Notes: generated by a model from the letters alone, not told the origin. Counted from the stretch's first letter, positions 36,101 through 47,368 are shown. The stretch is 64,000 nt of DNA from Deuterostichococcus epilithicus (GCA_033439295.1 JAVTLE010000013.1:682001-746000), one strand, 5' to 3'. Made by a program: numbers and translations.

Positions 36101-36254
36101 CCCTGCAATGAAACATCTCCCTACATTTAATCATCAGCACCGACCCGTCGTCATGTTTCTTGCGGTGACAGGATTGGTGCAGCAGGACGCCGGACGGACG
36201 CTCCGTTACATAGCAACCGGTCACAACCAGCTCACCAGATCTTGTTTCCACCAT
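33161..36254 (-). CDS. LEA-like protein with N-terminal membrane anchor (cluster member 3)
   Basis: A nine-exon model of about 400 codons has consistent splice phases. Exon 1 is the short MVETRSG from the ATG at 36254. Exon 2 (35969-36102) adds LKTPEKDRGNGG and a hydrophobic segment LLVTSLLIGAVAVSTSYVAF that should anchor the protein. Later exons: HSLYERGRYAFGGGYGETSK (about 35298-35488), AEGAYAAGKNNAANAAEYAQ (about 34945-35078), AQNVPDKVRQLLFGIKTKAA (about 34602-34733), GWLAKLGHVLSGPAK (about 34240-34352), AASEAYKAAQEAAAGIVSGG (about 33816-34010), YAQAGYDKSAEAAAAAKAKA (about 33472-33603) and AAADAARSASGSAGLTAEEA ending VELFV with stop at 33161-33163. It lacks the A/B module repeats of member 2 but has the same Ala/Lys/Gln/Asp helical composition. 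Function by analogy: stress protectant at a membrane. Confidence 0.7.
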
Positions 36255-36677
36255 GTTTCCTGCAGCGGAGTAGCCTCGCGCTCGTTGCGCCTTGAATGTC
36301 GAAATTTTTTGGCAAAGAGGACAGCAGCTCAATGTCAGTTGTGTGCTTGTTGCAAGTTTGTCTGCGGCCGACTGATTGACTTCTTCCCCCTCCGGAAGCT
36401 ACTGCAACTGGCTTGGCACCTAGTTTGATTTGTCGAATATCCGCTGGTTTAGTGTCACATCGCGTCAACCCACGGTGTTCTGCCCTGCATGCGCGGTTTT
36501 TCCAAAGAATTGATGTTGCCTTCTACCGGTAACAATGTCCGATAGTGGCCGGCGCCACTTGCCGCCGCAGAGCCGCTAACCAAAGGCAGAGCCGATGGCG
36601 GTGCCACAGTCAGAATCATGCGTTTAGACCAGCAGACCCACATGGTCGACCCTGGGATCCGTTCAACACGAGCAAGG

Positions 36678-39371
36678 TCAAAAGTCGAAGGGGTTTGCGG
36701 AGCCCGCCGGCCTGCCACCGCCGCCACACAGCATGCCGCCAGCGCCGCCGCCGCCGATTGTGTTGACGCTGTCGCTCTCGTCATCGTCCAGGTCGTCCTG
36801 TGGACAGTGAACAGAGATTCGCTGATTAGCTGCGCAAAGGCGAGCTCAACATCTGCGCAACGGCCGGCTGACTCCTCGCACAGGAGGTGCCACATAGCAC
36901 ACAGGTCCATGCTGACGCGCTCCAGCCCGCAGCAGGCTGCGGCGAGGTGAAGTGCGTCAAACCGGGATGCTTCCTGCCGCAGCGGATTCCGAAGAGTTCT
37001 GAGCGCACATGCACCTGCCCGTCCCTGACGTCGCTGCCGTCGTCCCCTCGCTGCTGCGCCGCTGTCGCCGCGTCCAGCAGGCAACAGCAGGGTAGCAGCA
37101 CAGCACACCCACGGCCCGTCCTGCCGCAAGCGGCTCCCAGGGGCCTTTGTGAGCGCACACGCACCTGGACGTCCCTCACGTCGTTGCCGCAGCCGCCGTC
37201 CCGCTGCGCCGCTGCCGCCGCCGCCGACTCTTCCAGCAGCGCGTCGGCGGCGTCCGGGTCCACGTCGACGGGCTGCAGCGCCAGGCGCCGCGGCAGGCAC
37301 CGCACCAGCAGCAGCTCGGTCTCCGGGGCCGGCGCCGCCAGCGCGCCCGCGCCCGGCAGCTTCACCACCTTCAGCATGCCGCGGCACCTGCACGCGCAGG
37401 AAGGGGCGATCGGCGTTAAGGGCGTCAGGGCCGCGTGGCGCCGAGCAGCGGCCGGGACAGTAGCCAGAGAACTCGGCAATGCTCGAGCCCTGGCCGCGAA
37501 GCTCGTGTTCGCTGCAGGCATGCGTCCGGCGGGCCCGCTTCCATGCCCCGCGGAGCAGGCGCGGGGCGAGGGCTTCCACCCAAAAGGCAACAGTGGCATC
37601 TGCTGCACAGACGATGCTGAAAGACATATCTACATGCTGCCGATCAGTGAAATAAGTAAAGGCAGCGACTCGCACGTGTCGGGCTCCGGGAGGATGCGCA
37701 GCAGCTCTGCTCCCGGCGAAATGGCCTCCAGGGCCACCACCGCGTCCGCTACGTGCTGCAGCAGTGCGGCGCACGCTGGATCGAAGCGCCCTGCGAATGT
37801 GTTAACAATTAGTAGCCAATCCATATCTGAAAACTGCAGCAACATCGCGATGCACAGCGCCTTGCGGAGCGGCGTGCTATATACGTCCAACTCGTTGACA
37901 TTTGAAAGGAGCGGTGGCACCACCCTCGCGCTGCCTAGACCGCCATGCATTGCCTTGCACGTATGTCGCAACACCGCGCGCGACCACTCGAGAGCCGGAG
38001 CCACACACCAGCGTGGCACACCCACCTGCGGGGACGCTGACCATGACGGCGCAGCGGCTGCTGCGTGCCGTGCGCTTCAGGGCGTGCAGCGCCCTCAGAA
38101 CATGCCCCACGTCGGCGCTGCCTGACGCAGCAGCCTCCGCCTCTTCCATGTTGCCGCCGTCCCCGGATGCTGCCGCTGCAGCGGCGCTGTTGGCGGTGGC
38201 ACCATCTGCAGTGTTGGCGTCAGCCGGCGCCGTCGCGGCAGTGGCACCCCTTGCGTCCACATGTTCTCTGCACATGCCAGCTGCTGGGCGAGAGGGGCCG
38301 CCGCCCCATCCCAGGGACTGCACTGCGATCCGTCCGATCGACGTGCCACCTGCTGCCGCGGGCTGCGCTGCTGCCGCTGCGCTGTTATCGCCGATGCCAC
38401 CAGCAGCTTCCTGCACAAAAGTCGCGGCAGCAGCGGCAAGCTGGGTCGTTCCGCCGCCTGGCGTGTGATGGCGCAGATCCTGTCCAGGAATGCACAGGGG
38501 TTGATGAGTTGTGCTCGGCTCCTAAACGAGCTCTGGGTGCATCAAGACCACCGAGTGCTCAAAGGAGCTCGGACTGCAGATTTCACTTGAGCTCAGCGGG
38601 AACGACATCGAGGCGTTCTGTGAAATGCACACCAGGTGGGAGAGTTCTGCTGCCGCCTGCGGTCGGCTGAGGTCGAAATCGTGGCACCAGTCTGCTGCCG
38701 CGGTGTTTTCAGCAGGTGCAGAGGCTGTCGCTGCCACCACCGCCGTGGCGCCGTTGCTCCTGTCAACAGGAGCAAACCGGTTGCAAAGGCATTACCCCAA
38801 GCGCTGTGCACTGGTGTCATGGTTGGACAGACGCAGGCTGCTGAGGCACTGCCTGCAAAGCAATTTACATCGCATGCAAAATTGCATCATCAGCAGCTTT
38901 TCGCTGTTGCTGCATGTTTTTGCCGAGCACCCTGTCGAGGCACACCCGGCCCGCACCAAGCATGGAGCGGGCGGCCACCTGCTGGGCTGGCGTTTGGGCG
39001 GGTGCGGCGCATTGGCGGCGTTGACGCGGCCATTGAGGTAGCGCCGATACTGCCATGCAATGCGCAAGTGGTCCTCCTTAGGCGGCGCTGCCTCAGCCGC
39101 TGCTTGGCCCTGCTGCGGCGGCTGCGCCGGCGCCGGCAGCCAGGGCTCGTCGCCCGCGGCGGCCGGCGGCGGCGCCCAGTGGCAGGCATGCCCTGCGGCA
39201 CAGCCCTCCGCCAGGAAGTAGCGCAGCAGCGCGGTCGCCAGCGCCGGCGGCGAGTCCTCCAGCACCAGCAGCAGGCAGCCGAGTGGCAGGCCGCCGCCCA
39301 GGAGGGCGTCAAAGTCTGCCAGGCCCGTGGACACCAGGGTCTGGCCGTAGGGGCCTGGCCGCGTGCCCTGG
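36678..39371 (-). CDS. ELP4: Elongator complex subunit ELP4 (5' exon not identified)
   Basis: ELP4 forms the Elp456 RecA-fold ring of Elongator, which modifies wobble uridine in tRNA. The first recognised exon begins at 39371 with GTRPGPYGQTLVSTG and LADFDALLGGGLPLGCLLLV (the RecA-like start, lacking a true P-loop as in the family), then LRYFLAEGCAAGHACHW and LRIAWQYRRYLNG. Further exons: DWCHDFDLSRPQAAAEL (about 38640), IGRIAVQSLGW and LRALHALKRTARSSRCAVMV with SVPAG (38033-38485), HVADAVVALEAISPGAELLR (about 37690-37795), GMLKVVKLPGAG through LQPVDVDPDAADALLEE (37165-37390), and a tail DDESDSVNTIGGGGAGG ending GSANPFDF with stop at 36678-36680. Ala-rich inserts lengthen it. The exon near 37000-37225 contains a 150-bp in-frame duplication. 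The starting methionine lies upstream of 39371 and was not found with confidence. Confidence 0.85.
37001..37225 (-). repeat. 150-bp-offset tandem duplication at an ELP4 exon end
   Basis: The block at 37151-37225 (coding AAAAAQRDGG ... NDVRDVQ|GTGCGT) is repeated at 37001-37075 (coding ATAAQQRGDDGSDVRDGQ then GTGCAT). The offset is exactly 150 bp, so the frame is kept. Both copies end in a GT donor, so either or both could be used. Confidence 0.8.
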
Positions 39372-40016
39372 TCTGCGCGTCATGATTCGGATCTGGACGC
39401 GTTTCCACGGGTCACAAGGGTTGCGTTTGAGTGTCCGTTCCCTTGGTCAGGTAATGGCTGCAGGCAATCTAGTTTCGGACATTTGCACGCCGCCGCAGCA
39501 GCAGTGGCGGCGGCTTGGCTTTGTCGTGCACCGCCCGCGGATGCATGCACCTCTTTTGGGCGCGGGCCCTCGGCGTGTGAAGCTACTCGTCATGCTGCGT
39601 CAGCTTCGCTGGACGTCAGATTGGATCGTCTGCTCCTGCTACCTCCTGCCGAGGCTGAGTGGCGTGCGCACGCGGCGGCAGGCTCACACTTTGGCACGAA
39701 GGTCTGATGCCGAGCGCGTGCAGATTGATCGGATGGAGGCACTGTGTCGATGCGAACCGCTACCTTCAAAGCTGCAATGGCTGCTTGCGACCGATGTATG
39801 TCCAGCAGTTGCAAACCTGAGGTCTGGGGGTTGACAAGATGCCGGTTGAATTTGCATTGAAGTCATGCATAAGAAGGCACACAGTCGCTTGCAGGATCCA
39901 GCGCAGACGCGTGAGTAGCGACTGTCCAGCCTTGATTATTTCAAGCTGCGTCCTGACATTGTCCAAACTGATCTGAAGGACTCATCTGACCTCGAGTTCG
40001 CTCTCGTGTGGCAGAG
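39372..40016. other. Region between ELP4 and the WCRKC thioredoxin
   Basis: It should contain the ELP4 first exon (-) and the promoters of both divergent genes. Several open frames exist, but none shows recognisable ELP4 N-terminal sequence. Confidence 0.4.
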
Positions 40017-41400
40017 ATGGCAGCCTGCAGCTCGCTGCTACCTCCTAGGCAGTACCGAACCCGCAGCGGGCTGTCCGCAGTTGCAACAGCAGTGCCGTGC
40101 CCCAGGCCTCAAAGCAGGCGCGGCGCGGCATGTAGCAGCAGTGGCGGCATCAATGCGTGCAGCCTGTCGCAGCAGCCCGGCAGCCGTCAATGCTTCAGAA
40201 GCACGCAGAACAGGCCCCAGGGCGCACACAGGGCCACGCAGTTCCAGCTGGCGGCCGGGCCGGACTCCACCATGCCAGTGGTGCGGTCGCTAATCCAAGA
40301 TACATGGCAAAACCCGGTTCTGTTGCTAGTCCAGGGCAGCAGCCGTATTACACATAAAGTTAAAGTCAAGGTCTGGCGTTATTTGCATACCCTGTCTCAG
40401 ATACACTCGCCGTCCCTGCCGCATGTGCACAGGTTAGCACGGAGGAGGAGTTCAACGAAGCCATACACGCATATGACCGTGAGTCAAGCGCGTCTTCAAG
40501 TGCTGTTTCGACATGGGTTGCGCACCTTCGCACCTGCAACTGCGCTTTCCGTGCTGCCGTCCCCGCACAATTTGAGTGCAGTTTCCCAGCATGCCGCGTT
40601 CGCTCGGCAAATGCGTGGCCTCCGAAGAGGCCATTGGCAACGATCAGCACTGTGTGTGTCTGGGCCGCAGTGGTGGTAGTGGACTTCATGGCGAGGTGGT
40701 GTCGCAAGTGCATCTATCTAAAGCCAAAATTGGAGAAGATGCTCCGCGAGGACTTCCCTGGGTGCGATTCGTGATCCTGCCCCGCCTGCGCATGCCTGGG
40801 CAAATCCACAATTCTTGTGCATAGACTGCCAATGTCTCAAGCAGCATCTGGGTGATTGCTTCGTGCTGTCGACACAGGCTGCACATCCTGTTCGTCGATG
40901 TCAATGCCATATCGTCAGCGGTCATCAAGAACGCAGGCGTCAAGGTGGGAGCCAGCTTGCCACAAGCCATCTTGACGCTGCCAGTGACATCATGCGGTGC
41001 ACATGTCGGAGATTGCTCGTCAGCGCAGCTGCTCACAAGGGACGAACGCCTCCAACTTTGAAACGACCAAATCAGGTTTGAGTGCAAATGCAGAAAATGC
41101 CGACGATCCAGCTGTACAAGAAAGGGGAGAAGGGCCCTGAGCACATCGCCGCTGAGGGCGCCATTGATGCGCTCGAGAAGGTGAGCAGCAAAGCTGGCTG
41201 TGCAGGATGCAACTTCTTATTGGCAGGCTGGCGCGTGATGGGTACACCATGCATCCGTGCAGCAGCGCCACCTCTTTCTGAGCTGCCTGCTGATCTTCGA
41301 AACACAGTGTCCAGCAAGCGGATATGTGTTCATGCTGCTGCAGATCAAGCTCATGATCCTCAGGAACACGGACTTGAAGCTGCCAGAGCGCACTGATTAA
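40017..41400 (+). CDS. WCRKC-type thioredoxin-like protein, probably chloroplast
   Basis: The start ATG at 40017 opens an N-terminus rich in Ser, Arg, Ala and Gln with almost no acidic residues ([20 protein letters not shown]...), typical of a chloroplast transit peptide. Exons follow: [15 protein letters not shown] (about 40435-40480), [20 protein letters not shown] then [11 protein letters not shown] (about 40670-40760) with the diagnostic WCRKC redox motif, [20 protein letters not shown] ending GVK (about 40877-40947), [20 protein letters not shown] to ALEK (41094-41179) with the conserved cis-Pro in MPT, and [18 protein letters not shown] with stop TAA at 41398-41400. Plant WCRKC thioredoxins are plastid stromal proteins whose dithiol motif differs from the usual WCGPC. 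The last exon is chosen because its acceptor and phase fit. Confidence 0.8.
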
Positions 41401-42086
41401 CGTGGAGCTCCTGTGGCGCTGCAAGCTGCCCTGATGACTTCTGCCATGCGAGCTGTCGCATGAATTTTGCTCCTGACAGGCCAGACTTTTGAGTCCGCCA
41501 TAGCGGTTAGGGATCGTCGTCACCGATGCGCAGCGATTTTTGTCCACTGCAAATTTTGTATGCGACTGCGCTGCATTGTGAGAGCAAGTCACCGGGTTGC
41601 TCTGGGAATGGTTTGCAATCTGTGAGGAATGCTGCGCTGTCAAGCATGTGGACTGCCGTGCGTGCACCACCTTTGGACACGGTATACATGCATGCACTCG
41701 TCGGTCCGCATTTGCTAACAGCGGTGCCGCTTGCCCACGAGCTGCCGTGCAAGCATCACCATGCCAGCTCAAAATGTTCCTGGCAGCAGCCAGACAATGG
41801 GCCAGTTGACTGCCTGCACACCGCCATCCTGATTAGCAGCCAGATCATCCGCTTTTTCGCTGTCCCCCACATCTTTGTTCAGCATCGACCGGTGCATCAA
41901 CAGCCTCATAGATGGTGGGCAGGTGACCATCGGCATGCACAGAGTGCAGCGGCCGCAGTCGTGCACTGCTGGCTCGTCGACCGCCGCCTCACATTGTGCC
42001 ACGAGCTACTCGTGCTGTAGGGCCATAAGCGCCCTGATGCTTGCTGTCGCCAGCAGAGGTCGGAATGCCGACCCTAATGGCGTCTT
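41401..42086. other. Convergent intergenic region
   Basis: It lies between the thioredoxin stop and the stop of the large Ser/Ala-rich gene. No convincing coding exon was seen. Confidence 0.45.
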
Positions 42087-45000
42087 TCAAGCCGCCACAG
42101 CGCCATCCGTGTCCGGGCCATCTCCCGCTTGCATGCCGCCGCTGCCAACCTGATTGTCCTCAAAGACCTCAGCGTCGGAGTCGGAGTCTGAGGCGGCCAG
42201 CGCGGCAGCGGCGGCAGCCTCGCGCGCCGAACGCGCCGCCGCACACGCCGCCGCCTCTCTGACGGCATCTGCATCGAACATCCCTGGGCCAGCGGCATGA
42301 TCAGCTGATGCCAAGGCGACCTCGCCAGGCGCAACAGAGGCGGCAACGCTGACGTTTCCGGCCGCCGCGCCTTCAATCTGAGACCACTGCCGGATCTGGC
42401 GGCATGCTGATGACAGCCGCTCAGGCGGCGCCGAAGTCGGCAGTGGAACCAGTAGGCAGGAGGTGCCTAGCATCGCTGGTGTCCTGATGCATGTCACGTG
42501 CCGGGCCGCTCTGCGCTAACTGCTCTGCATGTGAAAGGGCTGAACAGGGCATCGCCTCCACCATTGGCGAGAAGAGCAGGCCGCGGGGCAGCTCTGGAGT
42601 CCCAGTGTCCGACGCTGCGGGGGCGTGCAGGGCGCTGCCACCAGTCGGTGTTGTTGTCGGCTCATACTGCTGGGGCTCTGGCACTGCATCCTTCGCTGGA
42701 GTGCCGTCGCTGGGGCGGTGCCGCTGGCTCGTCTATAGACAGGGATAGCACATCTGCACTGAGTCTTGTCTTGACTTTTGAACGGTATGTCATCACCAAC
42801 AGGTGGGATATCGCAGGCTGTGAATGTGCACAAGTCGGCAGGAAGAGGTTGAAGGCAAGAAGAGATTTAAGGTGCTACGTCTCACCTAAGGGGTCGAGGG
42901 CCTCCTCAAAATGCTCGGTGCAGTCGGCTGCTTATCAGCGCCCTCTCAGCGGCACCAGTGTCCATGGCACTGGCTGCTGGCGAATCGTTTGCGCCGCCTG
43001 CAGCCCCTGTTATGATGCTGGAGGCTGCTTGCCACTCGGAGGCGCCCTCGGACATGGTCGCTAGTCTGCTCAATGGCACTTTGACCAGCATCCCAGAAGG
43101 AGCTGCCGTTGCCGCTGATGCCTCTGCCGCTGCCGCCGCCGCTGCGACCACGCTCCTGGCTGACAAACGAGTCCTCGAGCATGTCGTTGATGCTGCCACT
43201 GTCACTGCCACGGCCGCTGGCTCCTCGCACATCGGCAACAACGGCGCCTGCTCCTCCTGCTATGAACAGTCTGATGCAGGCGCCCGATTTACCAAAGGAG
43301 AGTGCGTCTATTGACCCAGGATCGTCCACATCGGTGTTGGTGGCAGCAGGTAGTAGCGAGCCAGCTACCGGCAGCGGAGCTGCTGCTCGCGAGGCTTCCG
43401 CCATGCCTGCGACACCATCTGCTGGCGCCTGCTCGTGCTCGCCGACGCCGATGGCAAGCAAGCCAGCTGATGATGCAAAGACTTGCGCGAAGCTGCGCGG
43501 GGCAATCAGCTGCAAGCCGGGCGCCTCGGGGATGTTAGTGCTCGCCGGGACAGGCTCTGAGCCTGTGCCACTCCCCGGCTCCTGCTGCACGCGTTATGGA
43601 AGTCTGCCCGCCTGGGCCGTCGAGCCCGGCGCCGCTGGTGTTGCATGCCACTGCGAGGTCGGCCATCTGCCGGCTCTGTGCTGGGACGCAAGCCAGCAGC
43701 GCCACTTCTGCATCTTCGCCCTGGTCATGGCCGGCCCACTCGCCTGTGGACCGGCCGACCTCTGCAATAGGGATGGCTGCCGCAGCTGAGTTGCTGCCGC
43801 ACAATTGTTGCTCCAGCAGCAAGTCGCCATATGCTTCTGACAGGGTTGGCACACCCGGCTGCAATAATTCGTCCACGCAGTCCGTCCCCGCAAATGGCAG
43901 TGCAGTCTGTATTTAAAAGGGTCTCATGCAGCTGTCTGTGTCAGACAAGACTGCCTAGCTCAAAGTCATCATCGAGGCAACTATTTTGATGCTTTGCAAG
44001 AGACTGTGGAGAAAAATTCTGATTCGAGCCTCACCTGCTGGCAAGCAAGCGTCCTCGAGGGTGAAGCCTGCAACCGGCAAGCTCCCTGACAGCAAGACAC
44101 TGCCGTCCGCGAGCGGAGTGGCAGTTGTGCTTGACAGAGCCTCTACCGTTGCTACAACATCAGCCGGCTCCTCCTCTTGTGCCACCTGCACCGCCACGCC
44201 GACTGCCCCAGCTGACATCGTGCTGCGCTTCTCAACCGTGCTGCCGTCTGCCTCTGATGGTGCCACGCTGCTGCCGATGCTGTCTGAGACTAGATTTTCT
44301 GCTGCAGCTGCTGGGCTTCCTGGCGCACTGTCACGTGTGCTTGCTGCCGCTGCTGGCGCCGCCATCAATGGTGCCTCGCTGTAGTCCTGCTGGTCAGAGC
44401 CGTCCTTTGCTGAGCCAGCAGAGGTTGACAACATCCTGTGGGAAGATCGTCTGCGCTGCAACTGATGCCAGCAGCAAGGTGACGAGGCCGTCTGCTGACG
44501 CGTCGGCGGTTTCTGCAACATCAATCTCGCGGGCCGGAGGGCTCGGTGCAGCCAACGCCCAGTGCGGCAGACTTGCCGCTGGCGATCCGTCCTCGCCGCC
44601 AGACGTTGCTGCCTGGTATGACACACCATTGTCATCAACAGGCTCATGGCGGTCCGACACGGCTGTGAGCTCGGCAGCCTGCTGGTCTGATGCCGGTTGT
44701 GCCTCTCGCAGCTGCTGCGGCCGCTGCGGCTCCTGCTGCAGCTCTTGCTGCGGCTCCTGCTGCAGTTCCTGCTGCACTTGCTGCTGCAGCTCCTGCTGCG
44801 GCTCCTGCTGCAGCTCCTCCCGGCTGTCTGAGTCAATCGAATTGCTTGCGACCAGGCCGCTCTCGCCACCGCGGCTGCTTGGCAAGCGAGAAAGGTCGGG
44901 CTCGCCGGCTGCCTGGGCGGCGTGCAAGCTGAGAGGGGCTGTCGCCGGCTCGAGCGTGGCAGCGCTTACTGCCTCCTGTCCAACATCTGATGCTGTTGGC

Positions 45001-46916
45001 GGCTCGTCTGACTGCTGCTCCGCGGGTCCGTCTGAGTGCAGCGGCTCCAGTCGCAGCGAGCGTTGCTGCGGTTGCCAGCTGGCGGTGCTGTCCTGGCCGG
45101 CAGTGCTGTCCTGGAACCCCGCCGGCTGAAGATTTGGGAGCACAGCCTTGGCTCCAGCAATTTCTGCTGAGTCATGCTGCATGCCGGCACCTTCTGCGGT
45201 CCATCGGCCAACGTTGCATTCCTCATCAAATTCTGCTGCCAGCGATTGGTGTTCCGCATCGCCACCATCCGATGCAGAGACGGCTGCTGTGGCTGCCTCT
45301 GCCACCGCGTCCGTGCTGTCAGGCCAAGATGCGGCCTCAGGTCCACTGGCAGCCGCCTGCTGCATGGTGTGCTGACTGACACCTGACTCGGAGCTGCTGG
45401 CTACCGCGACGCCGACGTCTGTCCGCTACAGAGCCGCCAGGACCTCTCTGGTCTCGCTTGGCCAGGTTGTGAAGACAGCAGAGCACTTTCTGCTGGCGGT
45501 CAGGTGGCTGCCTCGTCTTCAGCAACGCTGCTGCTGACTCTTTCGTTGAGAAACCTGGGTGCTGCCGCTTGCGCTGTTGTTGGCTGCAGGAAGCAAATTG
45601 TGGCACACGAGCCTTCATTGGTGGTTTTGCCGCTACCCGCGGTTGAGACAGCATCTGATGGCGCCACCACGGTCTCCTCCTCCAGAGGGGGAACGGCGTC
45701 GACCAGGCTGGCTGACGGCTGCAAGCTGTCGCTTGCATGCCAGGCTGGAGCGTGAGGTGATGCCGCCTCGCTGCTGGATGGTTGCTGCACAACCCCGACC
45801 GGCAGCTGCGGATAAATCGTGTCTGACACGTCTTGCAGCACCGGGCGGGATGTCATTGCTGGTGCTGCTGGCAGCGGCCTGACACCAGTCAGCGTCCTGA
45901 TCCGCCACGCTGGCTGCTCAAGAAGAGGTGGACGCCCCTGCAGTTGCCACAATTAATTTGAATTTCTTGCTTGTGCTGATGCTGCACTCATGCTAGGCTG
46001 CCAATGGCACGGCAGAGTGTTTACTGACGCAGCTGCATGACGGCAGCAGTGGCGACTTAGAAGATGGGCGCAGAATTCGACCAATGTCACATAATGTCAT
46101 TCAACACTTGCATAATGCGCACCTCTGGGGCAGATGCCAGCTCTCCTGATGCATGCCAGTGGCCAGCGTCAGGCGGCGATGGCTGCCGCTGGTGAACCCC
46201 GAGGACCGCCAGCATGCCTTCACCCAGCGCCCGCCCGACAATGACATCCAGCATCGGCTCCACCTGCGCAGGATCAGTACTAAGAAGCGTCGCTGCTTGG
46301 ACACACGAACTGCGAACATCTTGTAGACAATAACCATTCTCAAGGATGCTGGCGCCGCGCCAGTGCATCATAGATATCCAGTATTGAAGCATTGCACTGC
46401 AATTGCCTCGCCTTTCTGGCTCGGGGTGCCCGTCTGCATCAACAGGTGCAAGTGACCAGTTCCGCATACGAGGGGAGGTCACACCTCGACATCGAAGCTG
46501 GGCAGCTCGGTGTCTATGAGCTGCGTTCCGGCGTGCTGCCCAGTCGCAGCCTGTGCTGTCACGAAATGTTGTGCAAACGCTGGCGAAGAGCCGCTCTCGT
46601 CCGTCTGCGTGGAGCCGAAGGCCGCTGCTTCCTCGTCCGTCAGCCGTTCCAGCATCGAATCCGCCTGCAGGCCGGCATGATGCCGCCCCCCCGCCGGCGC
46701 CAGCGTCCTCGGCAGCGGCATCCGCCAAGCAGGGGTGGGGCGGGCGAGGCGCGGCCTGCCCGATGATCTGCAAAAGTGCATGCCGGTGAATGACTCAAAG
46801 CGCGCCAGGCCTCGCTTGGCAATCCATGGCCATGCGAGGCTTGATGTGCTCTGTGCCAGGGTTGCACCGCACGGCGCACGCGTGCGCACGCGCACGCGTT
46901 CCGCACGCGTGCGCAC
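42087..46916 (-). CDS. Large Ser/Ala/Gln-rich acidic protein of unknown function
   Basis: I do not recognise a domain. Coherent minus-strand exons run from about 46916 to a stop at 42087. They include ADSMLERLTDEEAAAFGSTQ to TELPSFDVE (46481-46665), VEPMLDVIVGRALGEGMLAV (about 46122-46262), a Ser/Pro exon with SDTIYPQLPVGVVQQPSSSE (about 45500-45940), a long acidic exon (44400-45360) with a Gln/Glu/Pro tract, AEARIR-like FLHSLLQSIKIVA near 43990-44030, TLSEAYGDLLLEQQL near 43830, RSFAQVFASSAGLLAIGV near 43470, and an acidic tail ASDSDSDAEVFEDNQVGSGG. The composition suggests a disordered nuclear or cytoplasmic scaffold. The 5' end is unclear: a MITE lies just upstream, and the exons at 47369-48024 might belong to the same gene. 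Confidence 0.45.
44709..44822 (-). repeat. Imperfect Gln-Gln-Glu-(Leu/Pro) repeat tract
   Basis: On the minus strand the tract encodes alternating QQEL, QQEP and QQQV units (EELQQEPQQELQQQVQQ and onward) from 15-bp CTGCTGCAGCTC-like repeats. It sits in the large Ser/Ala/Gln-rich gene and predicts a charged helix or coiled coil. Confidence 0.8.
46849..46856. repeat. Left 8-bp target-site duplication of the MITE
   Basis: CTCTGTGC, identical to the copy at 47276-47283. It marks the insertion site of the hAT-type element. Confidence 0.9.
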
Positions 46917-47275
46917 GGCCGCACGGCTGTGAGCACTGCCGTGCGCACGTTGTCAGACGCTGTCAGACAGTGATGTAATCCAGCTAGACAACAGTTGCCG
47001 GCATGCTACTGCAGCTGCAAATGAGACGCAACCGCACATCACCGCCGTGTAACATGTTGCATACATCATCTCAACGCATAAGATATATGTGCAGTGAGGT
47101 TGTATGCATTGTTCAGCCTGTTATGGCCCAGCGCAGCCTGTTTCTTCATTCCCCTGGGGGATTAACACAAGCAGCCGTGCGAAAGTGCCGTTCCCTGCCG
47201 TGCGACGTGCGCACGCGGTGCGCACGCGTGCGCACGGCCGCACGTCAGTGTAAAGTGACGTGCGGTGCAACCCTG
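46857..47275. mobile_element. Non-autonomous hAT-type MITE, 419 bp
   Basis: The element begins CAGGGTTGCACCGCACG (46857-46873) and ends with the exact reverse complement (47259-47275), a perfect 17-bp terminal inverted repeat with the CAGGG ends common in hAT transposons. It is flanked by an identical 8-bp direct duplication, CTCTGTGC, at 46849-46856 and 47276-47283, the target-site length of hAT elements. A 23-bp CpG-rich subterminal direct repeat (GCACGCGTGCGCACGGCCGC plus ACG) occurs at 46903-46925 and 47222-47244. There is no transposase frame, so mobilisation would depend on an enzyme supplied elsewhere. Intact ends and target duplication point to fairly recent insertion. Confidence 0.9.
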
Positions 47276-47283
47276 CTCTGTGC
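47276..47283. repeat. Right 8-bp target-site duplication of the MITE
   Basis: CTCTGTGC directly after the right terminal inverted repeat, identical to 46849-46856. Confidence 0.9.
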
Positions 47284-47368
47284 TGCAGCAAAGACAGCTC
47301 TCGGTGTCATTGGCCCTCTGCTCAGGCAATGGCACCAGCCAAGAACTATCCGTTTTAGGAAATAGACC

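Noticed and set aside
36455-37774. 439-codon minus-strand open frame
   Set aside because: It runs through ELP4 introns and changes frame relative to the conserved ELP4 exons. It is a GC-rich chance frame.
44125-45129. 334-codon plus-strand frame rich in Cys (SCCGSCCSSCC)
   Set aside because: It is the reverse-frame shadow of the Gln/Glu tract in the minus-strand gene. The Cys runs come from antisense CTGC repeats.
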